Assembly: GCA_003155795.1 (NCBI GenBank)
Contig: PMEM01000060.1
Span: 79,066 to 132,944 of the forward strand
Direction: 5' to 3'
DNA from: Gemmatimonadota bacterium
GTDB taxonomy: Bacteria; Gemmatimonadota; Gemmatimonadetes; Gemmatimonadales; Gemmatimonadaceae
DNA: 53,879 nucleotides
Position 1 is the stretch's first letter. Every line of letters starts with the position of its first letter. Below are positions 34,900-42,606 of the stretch, piece after piece. Below the pieces are notes generated by a model. That model did no database searches. It was not told the origin of the DNA and saw only the letters and a list, made by a program, of their open reading frames with translations. A program made the position numbers and the translations under genes.

Positions 34900-35877
34900 T
34901 CACGCATTCGGTCCAGGAAGGTTCAGCGGGAGGTGTATGTTGGGAAGGAGCGCTTGGATTTCGAATCTGCGCGGTTCGAGCCATGGTGGTAGCATGAGAC
35001 TGCGGCCAAGTGCTTCGGCCGGCTCGTCGATGCTGAAGCCGGGTCCGTCAGTGGCAATTTCGAAAAGAACACCACCGGGCTCGCGGAAATACACCGACAT
35101 GAAATAATCACGATCGAGCGGCGGCGTAACATTGAACCCGAGCGCCTCCAGATCGCTCCGTACACGCGACTGCGTCGCGATGGAGTCTGCGCGGAATGCA
35201 ACGTGATGAACAGTTCCGGCGCCGCTGACTCCAGGCCACAATCCCGGAACAATCCGGAGATCGACAATCGAACCGGGGCTTCCATCGTTCGAAGTGTATC
35301 GAAAGATGCTCCCCTGTTCACGCGCCAGCTTGAATCCGAGTGATCCGGTTAGCAGCTCCGCAGTCTGTTGGTGCCCGTCCTGCCACAATGTCACGGAATA
35401 CACGCCGCGAATTCCGTGCGCCGCTGGCACCAGAGCCTCGGAGCCAGTGTCCACGACGGGCTCAAGCTGATCCACACGCTGATGCGAAATCAGTTCCAGC
35501 AGCAATCCATCTGGATCCTTCAACGCAATGACGCGTTCACCGTCGAATCGTGTTACGGGCTGTTCGAACTCGATGCCATGCTTCAGCAGTCGTTCGAGCC
35601 AGAATCCTACCGAGCTTGGTACTATCCCGAACGAAACTACCGCCGCCTGGCCCGCACCCTGCCGTCCGCGCCGAGCATTGGGCCACGGGAAGAACGTAAG
35701 GAGCGAGCCCGGCCGGCCGATCTCATCGCCGAAGTAGAAGTGATACGTAGTGGGATCGTCGAAATTCACCGTCCGCTTCACGAGCCTCAGCCCGAGAACG
35801 CCGGCATAGAAGTCGATGTTGCGCTGCGGATCGCTGGCGATCGCGGTGACATGGTGAATTCCTGACGGTGCAAGCAT
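34900..35877 (-). CDS. Ring-cleaving dioxygenase of the glyoxalase (VOC) family, MhqO/MhqA-like
   Basis: 325 residues from the ATG at 35877. Two VOC halves: IHHVTAIASDPQRNIDFYAG (first, with metal-binding His) and VHHVAFRADSIATQSRVRSD (second), with GVLFEIATDGPGFSIDE giving the third ligand Glu. This is the quinone-linked dioxygenase group (Bacillus MhqA/MhqO) that detoxifies catechol or hydroquinone-type compounds. The open frame continues upstream to 36177 but on the same strand as a small hydrophilic gene in another frame. A TAAATT hexamer ends seven bases before the ATG and no Shine-Dalgarno is present. Confidence 0.88.
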   Translation of the reverse strand: MLAPSGIHHVTAIASDPQRNIDFYAGVLGLRLVKRTVNFDDPTTYHFYFGDEIGRPGSLLTFFPWPNARRGRQGAGQAAVVSFGIVPSSVGFWLERLLKHGIEFEQPVTRFDGERVIALKDPDGLLLELISHQRVDQLEPVVDTGSEALVPAAHGIRGVYSVTLWQDGHQQTAELLTGSLGFKLAREQGSIFRYTSNDGSPGSIVDLRIVPGLWPGVSGAGTVHHVAFRADSIATQSRVRSDLEALGFNVTPPLDRDYFMSVYFREPGGVLFEIATDGPGFSIDEPAEALGRSLMLPPWLEPRRFEIQALLPNIHLPLNLPGPNA

Positions 35878-35884
35878 CTTCTGC

Positions 35885-35890
35885 AATTTA
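35885..35890 (-). promoter_or_regulatory. -10-like hexamer for dioxygenase
   Basis: TAAATT on the minus strand, seven bases before the ATG at 35877. Confidence 0.45.
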
Positions 35891-35983
35891 CCCGATCTGG
35901 CCGATCCTTCCGCGGCGAATCCAGCACGCGTGGCCCGCTGGATTCGCAGACGCCGACCGGGCCTGAAGATCCTGTCGGCGTTT

Positions 35984-36202
35984 TCAGCTCCGATCGGATC
36001 CCCGGGGGGGATGCCCAGTGCTGGAGGATCGGGACTTGTCGACCTTCCCCTCTCCGCTCCTCGCGATTCCCCCACTTGCTTCCTTGCTGGCTCCCAGGCT
36101 GCCCTGGCCCTTGTTGTTCCGCTGTGGCGTCTCGGGCTCGCGGACGCGCGCGGCGCCGCCGTCTCCGTATGGATCATCCTTTTTCATCGCTTCGTTTTTC
36201 AT
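35984..36202 (-). CDS. Small hydrophilic, probably disordered protein
   Basis: 72 residues starting MKNEAMKKDDPYGDGGAARV and continuing with QRNNKGQGSLGASKEASGG, almost free of hydrophobic residues. The ATG is preceded by AGGAGG with a five-base spacer, among the best ribosome binding sites in the window. Composition (Gly, Ser, Lys, Glu, Asp) is like desiccation- or stress-linked hydrophilins, but I recognise no family. It sits upstream of the dioxygenase gene on the same strand and lies divergent from MATE, leaving 30 bp between. The other open frames over it are poor, which supports this one. Confidence 0.6.
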   Translation of the reverse strand: MKNEAMKKDDPYGDGGAARVREPETPQRNNKGQGSLGASKEASGGIARSGEGKVDKSRSSSTGHPPRGSDRS

Positions 36203-36221
36203 TGCTTCCTCCTGTCCCCAA

Positions 36222-36227
36222 TAGATT
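36222..36227 (+). promoter_or_regulatory. -10-like hexamer for MATE transporter
   Basis: TAGATT ends five bases before the ATG at 36233; the same hexamer and spacing precede the helicase gene. Confidence 0.45.
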
Positions 36228-36232
36228 GGGCA

Positions 36233-37642
36233 ATGCCCGTGCCCGAACAACCCTCGGTACTCCTCGAATCGCACGAAGAAGGCGTCCCGCAGCTCACGGT
36301 CACTGGCGAGTGGGAGGCCGCGCGCCTCGTGCGTCAGCCACTTTCGCGCACGATCCTGCGCCTGGGACTTCCGGCTGTCGCATCGACGCTGTTGATGACG
36401 CTGTTCTTCACCGTGGATCTGTTCTGGATTGGTCGTTATCTAGGGCCCGTGGCGCTCGCTGCGGCAACGGCAAGCGTTTTCTGGATTTGGCTGATCATCT
36501 CGATCGCGGAGCTCGTGAGCATCGGTCTTACGGCAGTCGCTGCCCGGCGGCATGGCGAAGGCAATCCAGCAGAAGCCGCTCGCGTTGTTGGCGAAGCGAT
36601 GCTGTACTCGATCGTACTTGGAACGCTCGTCGCGGTGGCTGGCGCGCTGACACTCGATCACATGTATGCCGTGATGAATGTCGGCCCTGCAGTCGCGGCG
36701 CTCGGGCGCCGATATCTCGGAACGTATCTCATCGGCGCTCCGCTCTTCTTCGGATTCTTCGCCGTGGATGCGGGGTTTCGTGCGAGCGGCGATACTCGCA
36801 CTCCGCTCGCGATACTCGGCGTTTCGATCGCCGTGACGATGATCATGGATCCCATCCTCATACTTGGACTGGGTCCGGTTCCCAAGCTCGGAATCGAAGG
36901 TGCAGCGATCTCGACCGCAATTACTCGTACTCTTGCATTCGGGATCGGTGTTGTGGTGCTGCGCAAACGGCGCATGGTGGAATTCGGGCGCATCCGCGCG
37001 AAGACAATCGCCGCCATTACACGCGTTGGTCTCCCGACAGCAATGACGGGTGTGGTCTTTTCACTCATCTACATTGTGCTCACGCGCAGTATTGCCCCAT
37101 TCGGAACCGCAGCTCTGGCCGCACTCGGTATCGGTCATCGCGTAGAGAGTTGGTTGTATACAATCAGTCTCGGATTCGGCGCAGCCGTTGCGGCAATCGT
37201 CGGCCAGAACCTTGGAGCAGGTGAGCCGAGAAGAGCCGAACACAGTGGATGGATTACAGTTGGCTACGTGATGATACCGGCGGTGATCCTGAGCGTGCTC
37301 GAGCTGGCGATCGCGCCGGACTTCGCGGCAGTGTTCACGAATGACCCGATGACGCAGCTGATGGGCGCGGAATATCTTCGCATCAGTGCGCTTTCCAACA
37401 TGTTTCTGGGTGCCGAAATTGTGCTCGAAGCAGCACTCGGCGGCGCCGGAACTACGCTTCCTCCCATGCTCACATCAACTTCGCTGACAGCACTCAGGGT
37501 CCCGCTCGCGATCTGGGCCGCTGCGCGCTTCGGCATTGTTGGCGTTTGGTGGGTGATAGTGCTGACCGCATGCGCGCGCGGCATTGCAATGGCGGCGATC
37601 TGGAAAAGCAGTGTCTGGAAGCGGCGTGCAGCGCTGGTCTGA
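36233..37642 (+). CDS. MATE-family multidrug/cation efflux transporter
   Basis: 469 residues, twelve spans, starting MPVPEQPSVLLESHEEGVPQ with a cytoplasmic N-terminus. MatE half one starts LGLPAVASTLLMTLFFTVDL and contains RYLGPVALAAATAS; half two starts VGLPTAMTGVVFSLIYIVLT and contains AALGIGHRVESW and VGQNLGAGEPRRAE, the signature loops. It exports drugs or organic cations in exchange for Na+ or H+. The frame opens far upstream (35930) but that segment is antisense to the small hydrophilic gene and not protein-like. No Shine-Dalgarno; leaderless start likely. Divergent from the dioxygenase, so the two may respond to the same stress. Confidence 0.92.
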   Translation: MPVPEQPSVLLESHEEGVPQLTVTGEWEAARLVRQPLSRTILRLGLPAVASTLLMTLFFTVDLFWIGRYLGPVALAAATASVFWIWLIISIAELVSIGLTAVAARRHGEGNPAEAARVVGEAMLYSIVLGTLVAVAGALTLDHMYAVMNVGPAVAALGRRYLGTYLIGAPLFFGFFAVDAGFRASGDTRTPLAILGVSIAVTMIMDPILILGLGPVPKLGIEGAAISTAITRTLAFGIGVVVLRKRRMVEFGRIRAKTIAAITRVGLPTAMTGVVFSLIYIVLTRSIAPFGTAALAALGIGHRVESWLYTISLGFGAAVAAIVGQNLGAGEPRRAEHSGWITVGYVMIPAVILSVLELAIAPDFAAVFTNDPMTQLMGAEYLRISALSNMFLGAEIVLEAALGGAGTTLPPMLTSTSLTALRVPLAIWAAARFGIVGVWWVIVLTACARGIAMAAIWKSSVWKRRAALV

Positions 37643-37682
37643 GTCACGGGCGTAAACCGTTCGCACCCGCCCACCGTCCGGG

Positions 37683-38552
37683 TCATTGCGTGGCTGCTGA
37701 CGTCCGTTCGATTTCACGTTCCATCGCGACATTGAACTCGGCACCGAACAGGAACACGAAGGCAGTCAGGAAGAACCACGTCATCACCACCATGACCATG
37801 CCGAGGGGGCCGTAGGCGTTGCCCAACTCATTCATGTGGGCGACGTAGAACGACATGCCAGCCGATCCGGCAAGCCACAGCCCGGTGCCAACGACCGAGC
37901 CTGCGCTCAACCATTCCCAGCGCGGGCCCTCGTGGCTCGGGCCAAAACGGTACAGTACCGTCATGCTGATCAGCCCGGCGGCGGCGATCACCAGCCAGCG
38001 CGCAGTCAGCACCAGCTCGCGGAGCACGACGGAGTCCGATGGTATCCGGCGGATCACCCACGGCGCGCCGATGATCATCGCGAGCGCAATCAGCCAGAAA
38101 ATCAGCCCCGCCAGAGCGAGCGTGAATGCCGAGCCGAGCAACGTGGGCAAGCTGCGCCTTTCTTTTTCTTCGTAGACGATATTGAGCGCGACGATGATCC
38201 CCAGTACGCCGCGCACGGCGACATACACGGCCACGAGGATACTGATGACCATGCCGAATCCAAGTTGCAGCCCGGAACCACTAACGATGCTCTGCAAGGC
38301 ACTGCGCAGCGCGGTGACCACACTGTGTGGCGCGACCGAAGACAGTGATTGCAGCAGGCGCGAGAGCTGCTCAGGCGAACTCACAAGGCCATACACGGAG
38401 ATCAACGCCGTCAGCGTGGGCAGCATCGCGAACAGCGCCAGAAACGCCACGCCTGATGAGGCGATGAACACGTGATCGCGCAACATTCGGCGAGCGATGT
38501 GCCGGGCGATGCTCAACCACCCGTGAAACGGAATCTGCCATGGATATAGCAT
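37683..38552 (-). CDS. YihY/BrkB-family membrane protein
   Basis: 289 residues from the ATG at 38552. Six spans, starting FHGWLSIARHIARRMLRDHV then IASSGVAFLALFAMLPTLTA. Characteristic pieces include EKERRSLPTLLGSAFTLA, VLYRFGPS (family motif near span 4-5), and AYGPLGMVMVVMTWFFLTAF followed by LFGAEFNVA. BrkB/YihY proteins were once called RNase BN by error and are now thought to be membrane permeases or lipid-related; function is open. The ORF extends upstream to 38681 but residues there are non-protein-like. Convergent with MATE. Confidence 0.9.
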   Translation of the reverse strand: MLYPWQIPFHGWLSIARHIARRMLRDHVFIASSGVAFLALFAMLPTLTALISVYGLVSSPEQLSRLLQSLSSVAPHSVVTALRSALQSIVSGSGLQLGFGMVISILVAVYVAVRGVLGIIVALNIVYEEKERRSLPTLLGSAFTLALAGLIFWLIALAMIIGAPWVIRRIPSDSVVLRELVLTARWLVIAAAGLISMTVLYRFGPSHEGPRWEWLSAGSVVGTGLWLAGSAGMSFYVAHMNELGNAYGPLGMVMVVMTWFFLTAFVFLFGAEFNVAMEREIERTSAATQ

Positions 38553-38726
38553 GTTCGTACCATGCCTTGCAGCTTGTCGTATTGATGTGTCGCTCGCGCT
38601 CAACTGTGCCCATCTCCTTTTCCCGGACCGCAATCTGGTACGCCGCGCGCCGTTTTGGCCTGAGTCGCGAGCGTAAAGCACTCCAGGCCGGCCGCCCGCG
38701 CACGTCGCGGACGTCAGATTACTACG

Positions 38727-39668
38727 TCAGTAACGCGCGAGATCTCGACCAACTTCAACGCGTCCCGTAAATCCACCTTCCCGTACACCACGCACAAGAT
38801 CGTCGTCTGTCGCGCCCATTCTGATGATGTGCGTGAGAACCAGGAGCTTCGGCTTGTCCACCGCGGCGATTCTCCCCAGTTCAACATCGGATGTATGAAA
38901 CTGGTGCATGTATAGCGGCCAGTCGCCTCCGCCAGGCCGTTTCTCCGGGGCTAACCTGGCTGCTGAGTAAACCTCGTGCACCAGCACGTCTACGTTGTGG
39001 GACGCAGCAATCAGCGCGTTTGACGGGCGCGTATCTCCGGAGATAACAACGGATCGCGTCGGCGTGTCGATTCGATATCCGTACGCTTCCTTCCAGTCTC
39101 CGTGTAGTACCGGTATCGCGGTGACGCGGACTCCACCACTGTCGTATACTACGCCGGGCGCTATCTCGTGCACGTTTACAGCGTATCCGTTCGGTGCTTC
39201 GTGTTCGAGTCCGTTTGTGCGAATGTCTTCGTCCTGTGACCACGCGGCGATGATGTCAGCCGTCATCGCCTTCAATCCGTGCGGTCCGTACGCCTCGAGT
39301 GGTTGCCGCCGACCCATCACCCATGAGGTGAAAATCAGATCTGGAAGCCCGAGTGTGTGATCGCTGTGAAGATGCGTGATGAACAGCGCTGTCACTCCGT
39401 TGATTGGCAACTTTGCAGCAGCCATCCGACGCATGATTCCCGGGCCCGCATCGAACAGAAAGACGCGCGATCCGACCAGCACCGCAGCAGCTGGTCCGGA
39501 GGCCTCCGGATCAGGCCTCGGCATGCCGGTTCCGAGCATGACGACAACGGTCTTGTCGGCGCTGTCAGTGGTCGGCGTGGTGGCAATCGAGGGTGATGTA
39601 GATCCGCCCGGTTTCGCTGGCGAAACCAGCGAAGCCAACAGCGTCGCGACAACTCCAAGGCGAATCAT
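38727..39668 (-). CDS. Exported MBL-fold hydrolase, RNase Z/arylsulfatase-like
   Basis: 313 residues. The leader MIRLGVVATLLASLVSPAKP is a short signal peptide. The fold then shows VVVMLGTGMPRPDPEASGPA, DAGPGIMRRMA and THLHSDHTLGLPDLI (metal-binding HxHxDH), then ISGDTRPSNALIAASHNVDV, LVHEVY and VLTHIIRMGATDDD. The order matches RNase Z and AtsA-type hydrolases; an exported enzyme suggests small-molecule esters as substrate rather than tRNA. It starts seven bases after the DoxX stop codon with no Shine-Dalgarno, in an operon with it. Confidence 0.87.
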   Translation of the reverse strand: MIRLGVVATLLASLVSPAKPGGSTSPSIATTPTTDSADKTVVVMLGTGMPRPDPEASGPAAAVLVGSRVFLFDAGPGIMRRMAAAKLPINGVTALFITHLHSDHTLGLPDLIFTSWVMGRRQPLEAYGPHGLKAMTADIIAAWSQDEDIRTNGLEHEAPNGYAVNVHEIAPGVVYDSGGVRVTAIPVLHGDWKEAYGYRIDTPTRSVVISGDTRPSNALIAASHNVDVLVHEVYSAARLAPEKRPGGGDWPLYMHQFHTSDVELGRIAAVDKPKLLVLTHIIRMGATDDDLVRGVREGGFTGRVEVGRDLARY

Positions 39669-39675
39669 ATTAGTA

Positions 39676-40101
39676 TCAAATCGCTACTAAATGTGTCACC
39701 CCTGTCAGCCAGATGGCGGCCAAGGCGAGCAGGAAGTACGGCACGAGCACTGCGGCACCGGCGTAGTCCTTCCCAATCCTCTGCCCAAAGAACAGGGCGC
39801 AGAGCGCGACGCCCGAGAGCGCCGCCCCGCAAAAGGCGACCGTTGGATCGTCCCTGAACACGATGAGCAGGCACCCTATCCCGCTTAACAATCCGGCGAG
39901 TGTCTCGAGGATGGTGAGCACCACCAGCATGAGCGGGACGGTCCCTGCGAGAGGAGTTCCGGCAAAGTGGCTGGTATGATACTCGAGGTTGCCGCGGTGA
40001 TCCACGATCTTGTCGATCCCGGATTGCAGAAACAGAATCGCCAGAAAGAGCGATGCAAACGCCTGCAGGAGCCAGTAGGTAAGTGCGTCGGATGGGTGCA
40101 T
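39676..40101 (-). CDS. DoxX-family membrane protein
   Basis: 141 residues from ATG 40101. Four spans: YWLLQAFASLFLAILFLQSG, then GTVPLMLVVLTILETLAGLL, FCGAALSGVALCALFFGQRI and AGAAVLVPYFLLALAAIWL. The LQSGIDKI turn after span 1 fits DoxX. DoxX-like proteins are linked to quinone pools or redox stress. An ATG extension to 40215 is open but unlikely. Cotranscribed with the MBL hydrolase. Promoter for the pair is seen upstream. Confidence 0.75.
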   Translation of the reverse strand: MHPSDALTYWLLQAFASLFLAILFLQSGIDKIVDHRGNLEYHTSHFAGTPLAGTVPLMLVVLTILETLAGLLSGIGCLLIVFRDDPTVAFCGAALSGVALCALFFGQRIGKDYAGAAVLVPYFLLALAAIWLTGVTHLVAI

Positions 40102-40109
40102 GTCGGTAT

Positions 40110-40137
40110 AGACTATCCTCGCTGGGGTTACAGTCAA
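40110..40137 (-). promoter_or_regulatory. Promoter for doxX-MBL operon
   Basis: On the minus strand TTGACT (40137-40132), a 16-bp spacer and TAGTCT (40115-40110); the ATG at 40101 follows eight bases after. This places the transcript start within a few bases of the start codon. Confidence 0.5.
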
Positions 40138-40147
40138 CTGGCAGGTG

Positions 40148-40153
40148 TAGATT
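40148..40153 (+). promoter_or_regulatory. -10-like hexamer for DEAD-box helicase
   Basis: TAGATT ends five bases before the ATG at 40159 with no Shine-Dalgarno between. Confidence 0.45.
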
Positions 40154-40158
40154 GAACG

Positions 40159-41892
40159 ATGCCCAAACGCGCTACCGATCCCTCTGTAAACCCGTCCGAC
40201 CCCGCTACTGAACACGATGACTCGCCATCAGGATTCGCGAGCCTTGGCCTCGACCCGTCGATTCTCGACGCGCTTACGGCCCTCGGCTACGAAGAGCCGA
40301 CGCCGATCCAGATGGAAACCATCCCCGCCCTCATCGCGGGGCGCGATGTGCTCGGCCAGGCGGCAACCGGGACAGGAAAGACAGCGGCTTTCGCGCTTCC
40401 GATTCTCCAACACCTGCACGACGCGCATCGCGGCAAGGGAAACGGGCCATCGGCGTTGATACTCGCGCCAACTCGCGAGTTGGCGATGCAGGTCGCTGAG
40501 GCGATCCACAAATACGGAAAGGCGATGGGCGTCACAGTGCTCCCGGTCTACGGCGGTGCGGCGATGGCTCAGCAGCTCAAGGCACTCAAACGCGGCGTCG
40601 ATATCGTTGTCGCGACGCCAGGCCGCGCGCTCGATCATATCCGTCGCAAGTCGCTGCAACTTGGATCGGTGCGCACCGTAATTCTGGACGAAGCGGACGA
40701 AATGCTCGACATGGGATTCGCAGAGGATCTCGAAGCCATTCTCAGCGAGACTCCGTCGGATCGGCAGACGGCTCTCTTCTCAGCGACGATCGCACCTCGT
40801 ATCGCGGCGATCGCTAACAAGCATCTCAAGAATCCCGTACGCGTTACGATCGCGCGCGACAAGACCAAGGCTGGATCTGTACCGAAAGTTCGACAGATCG
40901 CCTACATTGTGCCGCGCGTTCACAAGATGGCGACGCTCGGGCGCATACTCGACATGGAAAGCCCCAAGTCAGCCCTGGTATTCTGCCGTACGCGCACAGA
41001 GGTTGATCATCTCACCGAAACTCTGAGCGCGCACGGACATCGTGCCGAGGCGCTGCACGGTGGCATGTCGCAGGAACAGCGCGATCGCGTGATGAAAAAG
41101 TTTCGCGCGAATACCACCGACCTCCTTGTCGCTACGGACGTTGCCGCGCGCGGGCTGGACATCGGTCATCTATCGCACGTCTTCAACTACGACGTGCCCA
41201 CGTCGCCGGACGCATACGTGCATCGCATAGGTCGTACAGGGCGGGCAGGACGCGAAGGAGTTGCGATCACACTCGCTGAACCGCGCGAGCACAGATTTCT
41301 CCGCAACATCGAGAACATCACCAAGCAGAAGATCGAAATCGCAACGGTTCCGACGGTCGCCGACATGCGTCTGCGACGCGTCGAGCTTACCCGCGCAACG
41401 CTGGAGGAGATTCTCATCGCTGGCGAGCTCGATGAGTATCGCGGTGTCGTGGAATCGCTCGCGGATGGTGATCACGATGTGATGGACGTGGCCGCCGCCG
41501 CGGTAAAGATGGCGCATGAAGCAAGCGGCAACGACAGGCAGGAAGCCGAAGAAGAGATTCCAGTTCAGCGCGCGTCAATTCCGCAGGACCGACCCAAGCG
41601 CGAAGGCAAGCCACCTCGTACCGTTGCGGGTACCAAGCGGAAGCCACAGTGGGAGGTCGCCAAGATCTACATCGGAGCAGGCCGCAAGGCCAAGATCCGC
41701 CCAGGCGACATTGTTGGCGCAATCGCAAACGAGCTGCAGATCGACGCCGACGCGATAGGCGCCATCGAGATCTTCGACCGGCACTCGCTGGTCGAAGTCC
41801 CCGAGGAGATCGCCGACGACATCGTAACCACGTTGCGCGCAACGCACATCAAGGGGAAACGCGTCCCAATCCGCCGCGACAAGGACGCGTAG
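40159..41892 (+). CDS. deaD: DEAD-box ATP-dependent RNA helicase (DeaD/CsdA-like)
   Basis: 577 residues. Ordered motifs: Q-motif GYEEPTPIQ, motif I AATGTGKTAAF, Ia APTRELAMQV, II DEADEM (DEAD), III SATIAPR, IV VFCRTRTEVD, V ATDVAARGLDIG, VI HRIGRTGRAG. The C-terminus (from about residue 490) is a DbpA-type RNA-binding domain (VAKIYIGAGRKAKIRPGDIV...IDADAIGAIEIFDRHSLVEV) joined by a charged linker. It unwinds RNA in ribosome assembly and cold adaptation. The start is MPKRATDPSVNPS with a low-complexity tail. Confidence 0.95.
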   Translation: MPKRATDPSVNPSDPATEHDDSPSGFASLGLDPSILDALTALGYEEPTPIQMETIPALIAGRDVLGQAATGTGKTAAFALPILQHLHDAHRGKGNGPSALILAPTRELAMQVAEAIHKYGKAMGVTVLPVYGGAAMAQQLKALKRGVDIVVATPGRALDHIRRKSLQLGSVRTVILDEADEMLDMGFAEDLEAILSETPSDRQTALFSATIAPRIAAIANKHLKNPVRVTIARDKTKAGSVPKVRQIAYIVPRVHKMATLGRILDMESPKSALVFCRTRTEVDHLTETLSAHGHRAEALHGGMSQEQRDRVMKKFRANTTDLLVATDVAARGLDIGHLSHVFNYDVPTSPDAYVHRIGRTGRAGREGVAITLAEPREHRFLRNIENITKQKIEIATVPTVADMRLRRVELTRATLEEILIAGELDEYRGVVESLADGDHDVMDVAAAAVKMAHEASGNDRQEAEEEIPVQRASIPQDRPKREGKPPRTVAGTKRKPQWEVAKIYIGAGRKAKIRPGDIVGAIANELQIDADAIGAIEIFDRHSLVEVPEEIADDIVTTLRATHIKGKRVPIRRDKDA

Positions 41893-41917
41893 GCGGTCGG
41901 TGCGGCACCCGGCCGCT

Positions 41918-41946
41918 CGTCACTCCGACGAAAGCCGGAATCCTAT
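41918..41946. repeat. Diverged copy of the palindromic intergenic repeat
   Basis: CGTCACTCCGACGAAAGCCGGAATCCTAT matches the GTCATTCCCGCGAAAGCGGGAATCCAT family at most positions. It lies in the 164-bp gap after the helicase gene and has no partner nearby. Confidence 0.5.
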
Positions 41947-42056
41947 CGCCATTTTCCAATCGTTCGCCGCCGAAAATCTACATCCTGCCACATCAGACGC
42001 ACTACCGCGATGTGAACCGTGCGATAATTGAGATACACTCAACGCCGAGTCCGAGC

Positions 42057-42560
42057 ATGAGAAATAAATCGTCGATCGATTTATCTTCGTTGCGCACAGG
42101 GACGAACCTGATCCTTCTCGTGGCTGCACTCGTCGCGGCCTGCTCGGATTCCGGAATTACTGCCCCTCGGGCTGCACCCGACTTCAGTGTGCAGAGCGTT
42201 ACCGCCGCGGAGGCTCAGTCGCTTCCGCCGGTTGCAGTGGCCGGCGCAGTGGGAATGGTGGTTGTGACCGGCATAGTCGTGGCTCCCGACCCGCCATGCG
42301 CGACGTCAATCTCAGCGGAAGATCAACTTGCCGGCACGACACTCACGGTGTGGATCATCAGCACCGTACCGGGTCCCGGCGCTGGCACATGTGCAGTCAT
42401 GCAGGACGGACCGAACTACGCGTACACCGCGACGTCACACAACTTACCAGCCGGAACAGTTCGCGTTATAGTCAGGTACGTAGTCACTGATGGCCAGACT
42501 GGGACGATGGATACGAATACAGGTACAGTAAAACTGGACCAGAACGTCATCGTTCGGTAA
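42057..42560 (+). CDS. Small lipoprotein of unknown function
   Basis: 167 residues. The leader ends in LILLVAALVAAC, a clear lipobox. The body is beta-rich (VAVAGAVGMVVVTGIVVAPD, TLTVWIISTVPGPGAGTCA, YAYTATSHNLPAGTVRVIVR) with two cysteines that might pair, ending TVKLDQNVIVR. No family recognised. The frame is open before 42057 but that stretch reads as non-protein; GAG before the ATG is a weak ribosome binding site. Confidence 0.7.
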   Translation: MRNKSSIDLSSLRTGTNLILLVAALVAACSDSGITAPRAAPDFSVQSVTAAEAQSLPPVAVAGAVGMVVVTGIVVAPDPPCATSISAEDQLAGTTLTVWIISTVPGPGAGTCAVMQDGPNYAYTATSHNLPAGTVRVIVRYVVTDGQTGTMDTNTGTVKLDQNVIVR

Positions 42561-42606
42561 CACCATCGGGTGCCGAATGATTACGATCGTTCCGGCGATC
42601 TGGCGA

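Noticed and set aside
35930..36232. N-terminal extension of MATE transporter
   Set aside because: Pro/Ser-rich non-MATE sequence, antisense to the small hydrophilic gene; family N-termini begin near MPVPEQPS.
39669..39675. TACTAAT before the MBL start as a separate -10
   Set aside because: Lies directly against the ATG, too close for a transcript start; coupling to DoxX is the simpler explanation.
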